Source: a virus
IMG/VR virus record: IMGVR_UViG_3300036832_000330
Location: 1-64,000 of that record
DNA: 64,000 nucleotides
Direction: 5' to 3' (one strand)
In this document: positions 23,041-31,048 of the stretch, one piece after another
How the letters are laid out: each line of letters starts with the position of its first letter
How positions within the stretch are numbered: position 1 is the first letter of the stretch
Position numbers and translations under genes: made by a program
The notes under the pieces: model-generated
What the model was told of the DNA's origin: nothing
The model's database searches: none
Seen by the model: the letters and a program-made list of their open reading frames with translations, nothing else

Positions 23041-23096
23041 CCGACTCCACCGCCGCCAGTGTACAGGGTGAACACAAGCATGTGGGAGCGCGTTGA
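23037..23096 (+). CDS. putative micro-ORF (19 residues)
   Basis: MTDSTAASVQGEHKHVGAR. Linked to the ORF before by ATGA and to the next gene by TGATG. It may simply couple ribosomes across the gap. Confidence 0.3.
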   Translation: MTDSTAASVQGEHKHVGAR

Positions 23097-23305
23097 TGGC
23101 TGAGATAAGTCCTCTGAGAACCAAGGGTGTGCCAGTCGAGTACATGGATCTCAACACCCTGTGGAACGACCGGCGTGACCCCCACGCCAACCCCTTGTCG
23201 TCCTCGCCCCGGCGTGAGTCGGCTCGTCCTGGACCCAGTGCCCTGGGTGGCCTGGTACACCAGATCTACCGTGGGACACCCTCCCACACGGTGGGCGATG
23301 AGTGA
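23096..23305 (+). CDS. small protein with LWNDRRDP motif
   Basis: 69 residues starting MAEISPLRTKGVPVEYMDLN; TLWNDRRDPHANPLS looks like a diverged form of the LFHDRREEG peptide. The C-terminus (LGGLVHQIYRGTPSHTVG) is short. TGATG overlap with the preceding micro-ORF and an 8-base overlap with the next gene. Unknown role; one of a cluster of tiny proteins directly before the portal gene. Confidence 0.55.
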   Translation: MAEISPLRTKGVPVEYMDLNTLWNDRRDPHANPLSSSPRRESARPGPSALGGLVHQIYRGTPSHTVGDE

Positions 23306-23513
23306 CCTGCCCGTCCTCCTGGCGACAGCCCCGCCCGTCATCCTGTCTCAGTCGATCCTGAGCCAGCGGGTGAAGCCGCGCCATGCCGCCATCGCTGCCC
23401 AGTCCGAGACCAAGCAACTCCAGAAGCAGGCAGCGCGCCGGCAGCTACAGCAGGCAGAGCGCCGCCGGCTGCCCCTGACCCAGCAGGACTTCTATCAGAG
23501 GCTGGCCCGGTGA
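23298..23513 (+). CDS. small Gln/Arg-rich helical protein
   Basis: 71 residues starting MSDLPVLLATAPPVILSQSI. The second half is a charged helix (KQLQKQAARRQLQQAERRRL). It may be a short coiled coil. Coupled to both neighbours by ATGAGTGA and GTGA overlaps. Function unknown. Confidence 0.6.
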   Translation: MSDLPVLLATAPPVILSQSILSQRVKPRHAAIAAQSETKQLQKQAARRQLQQAERRRLPLTQQDFYQRLAR

Positions 23514-23800
23514 ATGGTAACGGCGACGGCGATGGCAACGGGCACGGCAACCCTCGTCCTGACCTCTTCCATGACCGACGTGGTGAGGGCAAGCGCACCG
23601 CTCCCTACGCCTTGACGCCTATGGCGAAGCCCTCTATTGCCAAGGTCGTATACGGCGGTGACATGGGCGTCTTCCACAAGACCATCTTGTCTGCGCCTGG
23701 TGGGCGTAAGAGTTATGAGTCCTTGTTCCCGAAGTTCAGCGCAAAGGAGCATGGCCCCGGTACTTCCTTCGGCACTCACGTCCCTATCAGGTACTCATGA
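23510..23800 (+). CDS. LFHDRR-motif protein, paralogue of next gene
   Basis: 96 residues from a GTG (GTGA overlap): a Gly/Asn/Asp repeat, then PDLFHDRRGEGKRTAP and a C-terminal LFPKFSAKEHGPGTSF. The next gene has the same order (LFHDRREEGRRTAP, then LPKFNPSAS), so the two are duplicates. Unknown role; immediately upstream of portal, where internal head or packaging proteins often lie. Confidence 0.65.
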   Translation: MNGNGDGDGNGHGNPRPDLFHDRRGEGKRTAPYALTPMAKPSIAKVVYGGDMGVFHKTILSAPGGRKSYESLFPKFSAKEHGPGTSFGTHVPIRYS

Positions 23801-24042
23801 ACATCACCGGTGACGGTCTCTTCCATGACCGACGTGAAGAAGGACGCCGAACCGCGCCTTCGCACTTCTCCTACCCGCATGGAGGTGAGATGGGTGATCG
23901 TGAGGGGCAGATAGATCCATACCTCAGGAAGAACATCTACGCGCTCAAGGCGATGCCCCAACAGAGTGGATTGCCCAAGTTCAATCCTTCCGCTTCGCAG
24001 AAAGGAACGCCTCCTGAGGGTTACGCACCCTCGTACTCCTGA
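23797..24042 (+). CDS. LFHDRR-motif protein, paralogue of previous gene
   Basis: 81 residues starting MNITGDGLFHDRREEGRRTA. The motif is very near the N-terminus. The C-terminus (GLPKFNPSASQKGTPPEGYA) parallels that of the previous gene. ATGA at its start and TGATG at the portal start. Function unknown. Confidence 0.65.
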   Translation: MNITGDGLFHDRREEGRRTAPSHFSYPHGGEMGDREGQIDPYLRKNIYALKAMPQQSGLPKFNPSASQKGTPPEGYAPSYS

Positions 24043-25796
24043 TGTCTATCCAGTTCCAGTCCCCCAGCTATAGAGCGGCATCGTCTGACCTGACGATCCA
24101 GATAAGTCCCCTGGGACTTGTCGAGCTAGCCGACGAAGAGTTTGAGGTACATGGCCCCAGGCTCAATCGCTACGCCATGAACTGGGCCTTTTACTTGGGG
24201 TACCACTGGGCACAGCGACCGGACCTGGGTGAGCCACAACTCACGTTCAACTACACCCGTGCCCTCAGTGACTTCACCACCAACTTCGTGTTCGGCAAGG
24301 GCGTTGGCTTTCGCTCCCCAGACGCCACCGGGGCCATCGTGCCCACCCGGTTACAGCGGATCTGGGAGAAGGACAACAAGAAGGACTCGCTCCTCTGGGA
24401 GATGGGGTCCATGGGTAGCGTCACGGGGGACTGTTTCATCAAGGTGGCGTATGAAGAGCCGTGGGCTGACCCGTCCGGGATGCCGCATCCAGGACGGGTA
24501 CGCATCCTGCCCTTGAACGCGGCCTTCTGCTTTCCCGAATGGCACCCTCATGATCGCAAGCGGCTCATCCGCTTCAAGCTGAAGTACCGGTTCTGGGGCA
24601 CCACTCAGGAAGGTACCCGTCAGGTCTTCACCTATACCGAGTTGCTGACCGAGAACCAGATCGAGGAGTACGTCAACGACGAACTGATCGACACCAGGGA
24701 GAACCCCCTGGGCGAGATCCCCATTGTCCACATCAGCAACTTGCCAATCGCTTCATCGCCCTGGGGCATGCCCGACATCCAGGACGTGACGGTGTTGAAC
24801 CGCACCTACAACGAGGTTGCCACCGACATCACCGACATCGTGAACTACCACGCTGCTCCGGTGACGGTGGTGATCGGCGCTCGGGCCTCCAACCTGGAGA
24901 AGGGCAGTCATCAGACCTGGAGTATCCCTAACAAGGACGCCAAGGTGGAGAACTTGCTCTTCGACCCACGCGGCATCGAGGAGGCCATCAAGCTGCTGGA
25001 TGTCCTGAAGAACGCCATGCATGAGATGACCGGTGTTCCCAAAACCGCCCTGGGCGAAGAGCAGGCCATCTCCAATACCTCTGGGGTAGCTCTGGCGATC
25101 CAGTACCAGCCCCTCATGAATCGGTTCAACCTGAAGAAGACTCAGTACGGAGAGGGCCTGGCTGAGGTCAATAGGTTGGCGCTGAAGACCTTGTTCATGA
25201 AGGAGCCGGAAACCCTGGTCTACAACCCCACCTGGGATCCGCCTCTCCAGGATGACCAGATGCCGATGCTGGATCCCATGGACCCTCTCACCTACGAGAA
25301 CACGGTCCACTTCCAGCCTCCGCTCCCCGTCGACAAGCTGGTGCTGCTCAACGAGCTACAGGTCAAGATGGCCCTGGGCCTGGAATCCAAGCGTGGTGCC
25401 CTTCAGGAACTGGGTGAGGAGTTCCCGGATGAGAAGCTCCAGGAGCTTTTCCACGAGTTAATCGATGACGCAGAGCAGCAAGCTGCTCTGGAGCTACTCA
25501 AGGCCCAGGTGGCCTCCTTCGTCGCCAACATGACCGGCATGGTCAGCCCGGAGGGTCCGCAGCCCATGCCGCCGCCGCCGGCTAACGGGAATGGGAACGG
25601 CAGCAGCAACGGTGGTGGGGTGAAGTCGGCGGGTGGTCCCAATGTGAACAGCGCCCCTCAGGCCAAGATCGGTGCTTTGCCGGGGATCGACCTCAAGGAC
25701 AATGAGGACATCAAGAAGATGTTCCAGCGCATCGTCACCCTGTCCCAGGGCACCACCATCCCGCAGCGGCGGGTGCCTGAGGAAGACGAGACATGA
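24042..25796 (+). CDS. portal protein
   Basis: 584 residues, the ring at the capsid vertex through which DNA passes. The N-terminal core (FYLGYHWAQRPDLGEPQLTF), YTRALSDFTTNFVFGKGVGF, ENPLGEIPIVHISN and MHEMTGVPKTALGEEQAISN match the SPP1 gp6-like portal family. An acidic C-terminal region follows a Pro/Gly/Asn-rich linker. It overlaps the upstream gene (TGATG) and the following metalloprotease by four bases. Confidence 0.9.
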   Translation: MSIQFQSPSYRAASSDLTIQISPLGLVELADEEFEVHGPRLNRYAMNWAFYLGYHWAQRPDLGEPQLTFNYTRALSDFTTNFVFGKGVGFRSPDATGAIVPTRLQRIWEKDNKKDSLLWEMGSMGSVTGDCFIKVAYEEPWADPSGMPHPGRVRILPLNAAFCFPEWHPHDRKRLIRFKLKYRFWGTTQEGTRQVFTYTELLTENQIEEYVNDELIDTRENPLGEIPIVHISNLPIASSPWGMPDIQDVTVLNRTYNEVATDITDIVNYHAAPVTVVIGARASNLEKGSHQTWSIPNKDAKVENLLFDPRGIEEAIKLLDVLKNAMHEMTGVPKTALGEEQAISNTSGVALAIQYQPLMNRFNLKKTQYGEGLAEVNRLALKTLFMKEPETLVYNPTWDPPLQDDQMPMLDPMDPLTYENTVHFQPPLPVDKLVLLNELQVKMALGLESKRGALQELGEEFPDEKLQELFHELIDDAEQQAALELLKAQVASFVANMTGMVSPEGPQPMPPPPANGNGNGSSNGGGVKSAGGPNVNSAPQAKIGALPGIDLKDNEDIKKMFQRIVTLSQGTTIPQRRVPEEDET

Positions 25797-26671
25797 CCTC
25801 TCCAGGTGTAGCTGGGCCGCAGTTGAGGCCGTACTATCCCCATCGGGGTAGCCCGGAGAAGCGCGCCCAGCCCACCCAGGGCAAGCTATTCCGCGACCCC
25901 AAGCCCAATGATGAGGCCCGCTACCCCCGTGGCTACACCCCGGAGCGGATGCAAGAAGTGCGGGACATGCCCATCGAGATCCAGCAGGGCCATGAGGGGG
26001 CCTTCTCTGGCCCTGCGGGTCCGCATCAAGTGCGTGAGGTCATCGCCCGTTCCACCACGCCGGCCACCGAACTCCCACACGATCAGGGCACCCTCCAGGT
26101 TGAACTGGGTCATGACATGCCTCATGCACACGGTGCTTATGGCTACGCCTTCGGGGGGCGGCTGGGCAGGATCCGCCTCGACATCGGTCATCACTACAAC
26201 GTGAGCGATTGGTTCTGGCGGCAGAACCAGAGGAGTCAGGGGCAGACGCTTATGCACGAGCTTGGGCACGCTCGCTCTGACGTGGAGCGGAGACCCCACT
26301 CCTACCCCCGCACACAGACGGCACTGGGCCAGGAGGAAGCCTTCGCGGACGAGAACATGCTCCAACGCTGGAGGCCCGATCCCCGTGACGTGCGCCGGGG
26401 CGAGTCATATGGCCCTCCAAGTCCCAGCTACGAGCATGAGGACGCCTTTGAGGGCTTGACCCCACCAGGGGCCAGGAAGCAGACTCCCGCTGGGCAGGTT
26501 GGCAAGGCTGCCAAGACCGCCCATCGGGCCTACCTCAAGGCCCGGACCACCCCCATAGTGAAGGCCCAGCACGAGAAGCTCGTCCATGAGATCCTGCACG
26601 GTCCTCAGCAGCCCCCCCTTCAGAATCAGCAGTTCCATCCCAGTGAGTGGGAACAGACAGAAAGGAGCTAA
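25793..26671 (+). CDS. zinc metalloprotease-like protein in the prohead-protease position
   Basis: 292 residues. HELGHARS at 155-162 is an HExxH zinc site, and EEAFADENM (181-189) supplies a possible third ligand, the pattern of gluzincin-type proteases. The N-terminus carries TQGKLFRDPKP and the C-terminus is basic and disordered. It lies between portal and scaffold, where other phages place the capsid maturation protease; no serine-type prohead protease was found. Prohead processing is therefore a reasonable inference, not proved. Confidence 0.7.
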   Translation: MTSPGVAGPQLRPYYPHRGSPEKRAQPTQGKLFRDPKPNDEARYPRGYTPERMQEVRDMPIEIQQGHEGAFSGPAGPHQVREVIARSTTPATELPHDQGTLQVELGHDMPHAHGAYGYAFGGRLGRIRLDIGHHYNVSDWFWRQNQRSQGQTLMHELGHARSDVERRPHSYPRTQTALGQEEAFADENMLQRWRPDPRDVRRGESYGPPSPSYEHEDAFEGLTPPGARKQTPAGQVGKAAKTAHRAYLKARTTPIVKAQHEKLVHEILHGPQQPPLQNQQFHPSEWEQTERS

Positions 26672-26680
26672 CGCCAGTCC

Positions 26681-27481
26681 ATGACCGTCACCGAACCAGG
26701 GACCGTTCCGCCCGAAGGCGAGCCAGCGCCGCCTGATCCCAACAGCATCACCGTCCCTGTCACCCCGCCGGCAGAGCCACCTCCCACCGCTCGTGCCCCT
26801 CGTACCGCCGAGTCGCCCCAGCAGCCGTTCACCCAGGAGGATGTCGAGCGCATCCGTCAGGAAGAGCGCGCTCGGGTGCTGGCAGAGCAGCAGCGTGCGG
26901 ACCAGCTAGAAAATGAGTTGGCTCAGTTCCGCAAGGATGCTGAGGATCGCCAGAAGGCGGAAGAGAAGCTCCAGCGGGACGCGGCCCGTGCGGCCAAGAA
27001 AAAAGAAGAGGAGGAAATGGAGCTTCGTGACCTCATCACTCGGAAGGATCAGGAGTGGGAGGAGCGGCTCCAGGCAGAGCGGGCAGAGCGGGAAAAGGCT
27101 TTCGCCATGCTGGAACAGGAGCGTCGGCACGCTTCGCTCCAGACGTACCTGGCTGCACGAATGGCAGAAATAGGGGACGACATCATGCCTGAGTTGCGTG
27201 ATCTCGTCGCCGGGAACTCAGAGCAAGAGATCGATGCCTCCATCGTTCTTCTCTCCAAAAAATCTGAGTTGATGAAAAACAATGCTGTAACGGCCATGAG
27301 AAATATCAACGCTGGTCGTCCCATGGTGGGCGTCACCGCGCCCCCAGTCGGTCCCATGGAAACCAGCCAAACGTCCCGCACATATACCGCCGATGAACTC
27401 AAGGCGATGACCCCCGAAGAGTACGCTGCTGAACGAGAGAACTTGCTTCGTGCAGCTTCAAACAGCCGTCGAGGACAGTAG
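26681..27481 (+). CDS. scaffold protein
   Basis: 266 residues. An N-terminal Pro/Thr-rich segment is followed by a long charged coiled coil (about 45-150, for example ERIRQEERARVLAEQQRA), then a helical C-terminal part. Composition and position directly before the major capsid protein are typical of phage scaffolds that guide capsid assembly and leave before DNA entry. Confidence 0.85.
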   Translation: MTVTEPGTVPPEGEPAPPDPNSITVPVTPPAEPPPTARAPRTAESPQQPFTQEDVERIRQEERARVLAEQQRADQLENELAQFRKDAEDRQKAEEKLQRDAARAAKKKEEEEMELRDLITRKDQEWEERLQAERAEREKAFAMLEQERRHASLQTYLAARMAEIGDDIMPELRDLVAGNSEQEIDASIVLLSKKSELMKNNAVTAMRNINAGRPMVGVTAPPVGPMETSQTSRTYTADELKAMTPEEYAAERENLLRAASNSRRGQ

Positions 27482-27513
27482 AGGTAGTACCCGAAAACAG
27501 GAGGTAAGGCACA

Positions 27514-28524
27514 GTGCCTTCAGCCATCACCGGCACCCCGCTGCTGAGTGCGTCACCCACCGGTTATCCGGGTACCAACTCACAGCTTTCCCCGGCCATC
27601 CAGGTCATCTGGTCGAAAGAGATCCTCTTTCAGTCGATGCCCGTACTGCGTTATGAGCAGTTTGCTGTAAAGAAGACGGAACTCGGTGTACAACCGGGTC
27701 TTCAAGTGAACTTCATGCGTTATAACAACCTGGGCGACGCCTCGCAACTGGTTGAAGGCGTTCGCATGCAGACCGCCGCCCTGACGGCCTCCCAGTACGC
27801 CATCACGGTGGCTGAGCAGGGCTACGCCGTGGCCGTGAGCGAGCTACTGCTCAATGCGTCCTTCGATGACGTGATGGCCTCGTCCTCCAGGTTGCTCGGG
27901 CGCAACATGGCGAAGTACCTGGACGGCAGTGCCCGTGACACGCTGTACCAGGCGTCCTCGGCCATCTTCGGCTACCAGTTGCCCACTGGTGCCATCACGC
28001 CGATCTCGCCCTACGACGCTGGCACAGTGGCTGCCAACTACAGCGCCCTGGCCGGGACGTACTACTTCAGCGTCAACGTCGCGAAAGATGCGGTCGAGAC
28101 CCTGGCTACCAAGAACGTCCCCCGCATCGGTGAGACCTACGTTTCCTTCATCGACCCTCACCAGTCTAGAAGGTTACGAGATAACCCCGAGTTCATCGAA
28201 ATGACAAAATATGCAGCAGCGGGTAATTTCATGATCGGGGAGATCGGACGCCTCAACGACGTGGTCTACATCGAGACCACCCAGGTGCGTCAGTACGCCG
28301 TCAACACCGGGCCGGCGGGCATGGGTGCCACCACCAACGCGGGCGTCACTCACGGGGCCATGTTCCTGGGCGACAATGCCTTCGGTCACGCCATTGCATT
28401 GCCTGTCGAGCTACGTGATGGCGGTGTATTGGATTTCGGTAGAGAACATGCACTTTGCTGGTATGCCATCTGGGGATTCGGCCTCATAACGGACCAGAGC
28501 GTGGTTATCGCTTGGACTAACTGA
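27514..28524 (+). CDS. major capsid protein (N4 gp56-like)
   Basis: 336 residues, GTG start with a strong Shine-Dalgarno AGGAGGTAAG. PGTNSQLSPAIQVIWSKEIL, YEQFAVKKTELGVQPGLQVN, TVAEQGYAVAVSELLLNASF and the C-terminal GVTHGAMFLGDNAFGHAI are typical of the N4-gp56/HK97-fold capsid family. Directly follows the scaffold. Codon use in parts is less GC-rich than in neighbours, as often for highly expressed genes. Confidence 0.92.
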   Translation: MPSAITGTPLLSASPTGYPGTNSQLSPAIQVIWSKEILFQSMPVLRYEQFAVKKTELGVQPGLQVNFMRYNNLGDASQLVEGVRMQTAALTASQYAITVAEQGYAVAVSELLLNASFDDVMASSSRLLGRNMAKYLDGSARDTLYQASSAIFGYQLPTGAITPISPYDAGTVAANYSALAGTYYFSVNVAKDAVETLATKNVPRIGETYVSFIDPHQSRRLRDNPEFIEMTKYAAAGNFMIGEIGRLNDVVYIETTQVRQYAVNTGPAGMGATTNAGVTHGAMFLGDNAFGHAIALPVELRDGGVLDFGREHALCWYAIWGFGLITDQSVVIAWTN

Positions 28525-28535
28525 GAAACGTCGAT

Positions 28536-29063
28536 ATGCCTAGAGCGCAGCGTGGCGACTTCACTGGTGCCCAGCGTCAGCAATTGGCTGAGGAGAAGGC
28601 CGCAGAGTTAGCGGAGCGCCAGCAGGAAATCGGCCTGGTGAATCAGGTCGACATAGTGAATGAGGAAGAGGGGATCTGGGATCCTTCTACCGGTCAGGTG
28701 ATGGAGTTGTCGCCTGATGCTGCGGAGAAGATCCGCCAGGCTGAAGAGCCGGTTACGGTCGACACCGATCCGATCCTGGACCCCTCTGTCCCCGTGCCTG
28801 GTTATGACCCCATGAAGGACTTCCAGGACACACAAATCCAGCAACGGAAGGTGCAGCATTCAGTGAATACCCTGGAGGTGCAAGACCTGGGGCCTGAGCC
28901 GATGACCGTCGACACCGAGTGGAAGGTCATCCGGGTCAACACCGACATCGAGGACATGACCTACGGGGTGGGCACCAGCTACACCTTCCTGCGGGGCCGG
29001 CGCTATCGCGTCCCCTTCCCCCTGTACCAGTGGCTTGAGAGTCGGGGCGTGATTTACCATTGA
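28536..29063 (+). CDS. hypothetical head protein
   Basis: 175 residues starting MPRAQRGDFTGAQRQQLAEE. The N-terminal third is helical, the middle acidic with VTVDTDPILDPS, and the C-terminal third has WKVIRVNTDIEDMTYGVG and RYRVPFPLYQWLESRGVIY, a beta-rich domain. Position after the capsid suggests a head accessory or head-tail connector protein. No family identified. Confidence 0.6.
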   Translation: MPRAQRGDFTGAQRQQLAEEKAAELAERQQEIGLVNQVDIVNEEEGIWDPSTGQVMELSPDAAEKIRQAEEPVTVDTDPILDPSVPVPGYDPMKDFQDTQIQQRKVQHSVNTLEVQDLGPEPMTVDTEWKVIRVNTDIEDMTYGVGTSYTFLRGRRYRVPFPLYQWLESRGVIYH

Positions 29064-29371
29064 CCGACACTGAGCCTGAGCTAATCGAGCGCGAGTGTGC
29101 CAAGTGCGGGGCCTCCGACACGGAGCCGCATCATTTAAGTTACGTTTCCCTCAGGCACCCGGTGAGCGGCGAGGGCGTGGACTTGTCGGTGAGCAAGCAC
29201 ATCCAGTGCTGCGCTGAGGATGGCTGCCCCATCTGCTCGGCTGATGTTGAGCGCGCTGCCCAGGAAGGGGTTGATCCCTCCCGGTTACGGAGCTTCCTCC
29301 AGAACCGCCCTGCTGACCATCAGCAGATGCTCCAGGAACAGTTCGGGATAGCGACCGCCCAGGAGGAGTAA
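29060..29371 (+). CDS. zinc-binding small protein
   Basis: 103 residues from a TTG (TTGA overlap). ECAKCGASDTEPHHLSYVSL, then H.QCCAEDGCPICSAD, giving several C-x2-C/His pairs. Might be an HNH-like or treble-clef zinc fold, but the catalytic His-Asn pattern is not clear. Function unknown. Confidence 0.6.
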   Translation: MTDTEPELIERECAKCGASDTEPHHLSYVSLRHPVSGEGVDLSVSKHIQCCAEDGCPICSADVERAAQEGVDPSRLRSFLQNRPADHQQMLQEQFGIATAQEE

Positions 29372-29763
29372 TGGCGAACCTCGTCACCACCGAAGCCAAC
29401 AACATCCTGGCGGCAAGCTCGGGCCAGGCTGCTTATGTCGCCCCCATCGGCAACATCATGGTGGCCCTGGTGACCTCCTTGGGCACAGCCCTCCAGGCCG
29501 GCGCGGAGGTGACGAACACTGGTGGGAGTCAGTACGCCCGCCAGCAGATCACCTTCGCTGCGCCCAACGCCGGCAGCATCGCCTCCAGCAATGCCCTGAC
29601 CTACGCCAACATGCCGGCGGTAACCGTGGTGGGTGTGGACGAGTACGACTCGGCACCCACCCCGGTCAGACGCTGGACCGGCTCGCTGTCGACCACCAAG
29701 TCAGTGAACGCAGGCGACACCTTCTCGATCTCGATAGGTAGCTATAGCAAGAGCATGTCATGA
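29371..29763 (+). CDS. head/tail structural protein, actinophage type
   Basis: 130 residues starting MANLVTTEANNILAASSGQA, then VALVTSLGTALQAGAEVTNT, GGSQYARQQITFAAPNAGS and a beta-rich end. The pattern (A.YV.P..NI.VALVT..GT....G.EVT.TGGS.YARQ..TF.A) is a small all-beta protein widely found in actinophage structural operons. Likely a head decoration or minor tail component. Confidence 0.65.
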   Translation: MANLVTTEANNILAASSGQAAYVAPIGNIMVALVTSLGTALQAGAEVTNTGGSQYARQQITFAAPNAGSIASSNALTYANMPAVTVVGVDEYDSAPTPVRRWTGSLSTTKSVNAGDTFSISIGSYSKSMS

Positions 29764-29942
29764 GCGTCGTCAGCGGCGTGGTAACCATGACGGCATCGAC
29801 CACCATGGTGGTGACTCCTCTTCAACCACCTCCACTGGTCGACCAGATCATCGCCCTGTCCGGTCAAGATCCAGCCCTGCTGGGGGCCATGGGCTACATG
29901 GACGATGTCTTCACCACTCGTCTGGTGGGTGACATCAACTAG
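29760..29942 (+). CDS. short hypothetical protein
   Basis: 60 residues starting MSVVSGVVTMTASTTMVVTP; Val/Thr-rich then LVDQIIALSGQDPALLGAMG. No domain recognised. ATGA coupling to the previous gene. It is the last plus-strand gene before the inverted block; its stop overlaps the end of the convergent collagen-like gene. Confidence 0.55.
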   Translation: MSVVSGVVTMTASTTMVVTPLQPPPLVDQIIALSGQDPALLGAMGYMDDVFTTRLVGDIN

Positions 29943-30520
29943 CGCATACAGGCCAGGAAGTTGAAGACCTGGCTCTTCTCCTTGATGGAGATGGGTTTCA
30001 GGGAGTATCCGGCTGGGCAGGTAGTTCCCGTAGGCCCTGCTGGCCCCCGTGGTCCGGTCGAACCGGTTTGCCCCGTAGCTCCCTTCGTTCCTTGGGGACC
30101 GGGAGGCCCAGCAGGGCCAGCAGGTCCGCTACGCCCAGTCGCGCCAGTTGCACCCGGTTGCCCCTGCGATCCTGCGGATCCGGTGGATCCTGTCTGGCCT
30201 TGTGTTCCCGTCGCTCCCGCCGTGCCGGTGCTTCCCGCTGCTCCCACTGCTCCCGCCTGGCTCGCAGTTGTTGATCCGGTTGATCCGGTTCCGGCTGGTC
30301 CGATGGCACCTCTTTCTCCTTGTGGTCCCCGTTGGCCTGTTGGCCCTGGCGGTCCAGTTTTCCCCTGCGGTCCAGGGGGGCCATGTACTCCTGGTGGCCC
30401 TGCTGCCGCAGGTTCGGGAGGATTCCCCACTACCAGAGCTATGGCGCAGGCAATAAATAGGGCAGCGGCGATGAGTAGCAAGGCCACCCCGCTACTAAAG
30501 ACTCTTCGGATCCACCCCAT
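29939..30520 (-). CDS. membrane-anchored collagen-like protein
   Basis: 193 residues from the ATG at 30,520 (alternative 30,556). N-terminus: a basic stretch, then a membrane segment [20 protein letters not shown]. Then about 120 residues of Gly-x-Y collagen repeats ([16 protein letters not shown] style), ending in a short cysteine-containing domain with [10 protein letters not shown]. Placed with the holins. Could be a trimeric envelope-spanning stalk with a lysis or exclusion role. Confidence 0.7.
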   Translation of the reverse strand: MGWIRRVFSSGVALLLIAAALFIACAIALVVGNPPEPAAAGPPGVHGPPGPQGKTGPPGPTGQRGPQGERGAIGPAGTGSTGSTTASQAGAVGAAGSTGTAGATGTQGQTGSTGSAGSQGQPGATGATGRSGPAGPAGPPGPQGTKGATGQTGSTGPRGPAGPTGTTCPAGYSLKPISIKEKSQVFNFLACMR

Positions 30521-30773
30521 CCTCTTCCCCGTTCTGTTTCGGCGGCTTGATGCCATGTTCCGCCAGATCGAGTAGAAGCTCATAGTTGTGACGTTCCGCC
30601 TCGATGCGTAGACGACGCTCGTCGGCCAGCATGTGGCTCATGCTGTCGAGGTCTTCTTTGGCTCCCTTGCGCTCCTTGTTACGCACGGTCCTGATCGCCA
30701 GCAAGACACCCCCGATGGCGGCGACGATCCCCCCTATCCCGGCGATGAGGGCGATGAGATCGGTGACACTCAT
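30495..30773 (-). CDS. holin-like membrane protein
   Basis: 92 residues. One membrane segment near the N-terminus ([20 protein letters not shown]) followed by a charged helix ([20 protein letters not shown], then [20 protein letters not shown]). This is the shape of short class III holins or holin accessory proteins. Next to a second holin-like gene and the endolysin. Confidence 0.65.
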   Translation of the reverse strand: MSVTDLIALIAGIGGIVAAIGGVLLAIRTVRNKERKGAKEDLDSMSHMLADERRLRIEAERHNYELLLDLAEHGIKPPKQNGEEDGVDPKSL

Positions 30774-31048
30774 TCATCTCGTCTGCGACGCCTGGTCATG
30801 GCGAGGAGCATGGTCTCCACTGGGATGATGCCGATCAGGATCAGTCCCGTGATGATGTAGGCGATGTTCTTGCTGCTGGCGCTGACCGAGTAGGTGATGA
30901 TCCACACCCCCAGCAGGAAGACGGCTACCTGTCGGACGATAGCTACCCATCGTGGGTATTCCTGATCCTTGTTGACACGCTGAGCCAGCCACTCAAGCCG
31001 ACTGACCTCCTTCGGTTCCTCAGATTCTCGGCCTGGTACCGAACTCAT
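30770..31048 (-). CDS. holin-like membrane protein
   Basis: 92 residues. Two membrane segments, VAVFLLGVWIITYSVSA and IAYIITGLILIGIIPV, with charged ends (RRRRRDE), typical of class II holins. Directly follows the endolysin gene by one base. The pair of holin-like genes, endolysin and the collagen-like gene form the lysis module. Confidence 0.7.
   Translation of the reverse strand: MSSVPGRESEEPKEVSRLEWLAQRVNKDQEYPRWVAIVRQVAVFLLGVWIITYSVSASSKNIAYIITGLILIGIIPVETMLLAMTRRRRRDE

Noticed and set aside
24753-25310. Minus-strand frame within the portal gene
   Set aside because: Antisense to a conserved region of portal; no start signal.
29961-30575. Long plus-strand frame opposite the collagen-like gene
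   Set aside because: Gly/Pro codons read Pro/Gly-like on the other strand and keep it open; it has no independent support.
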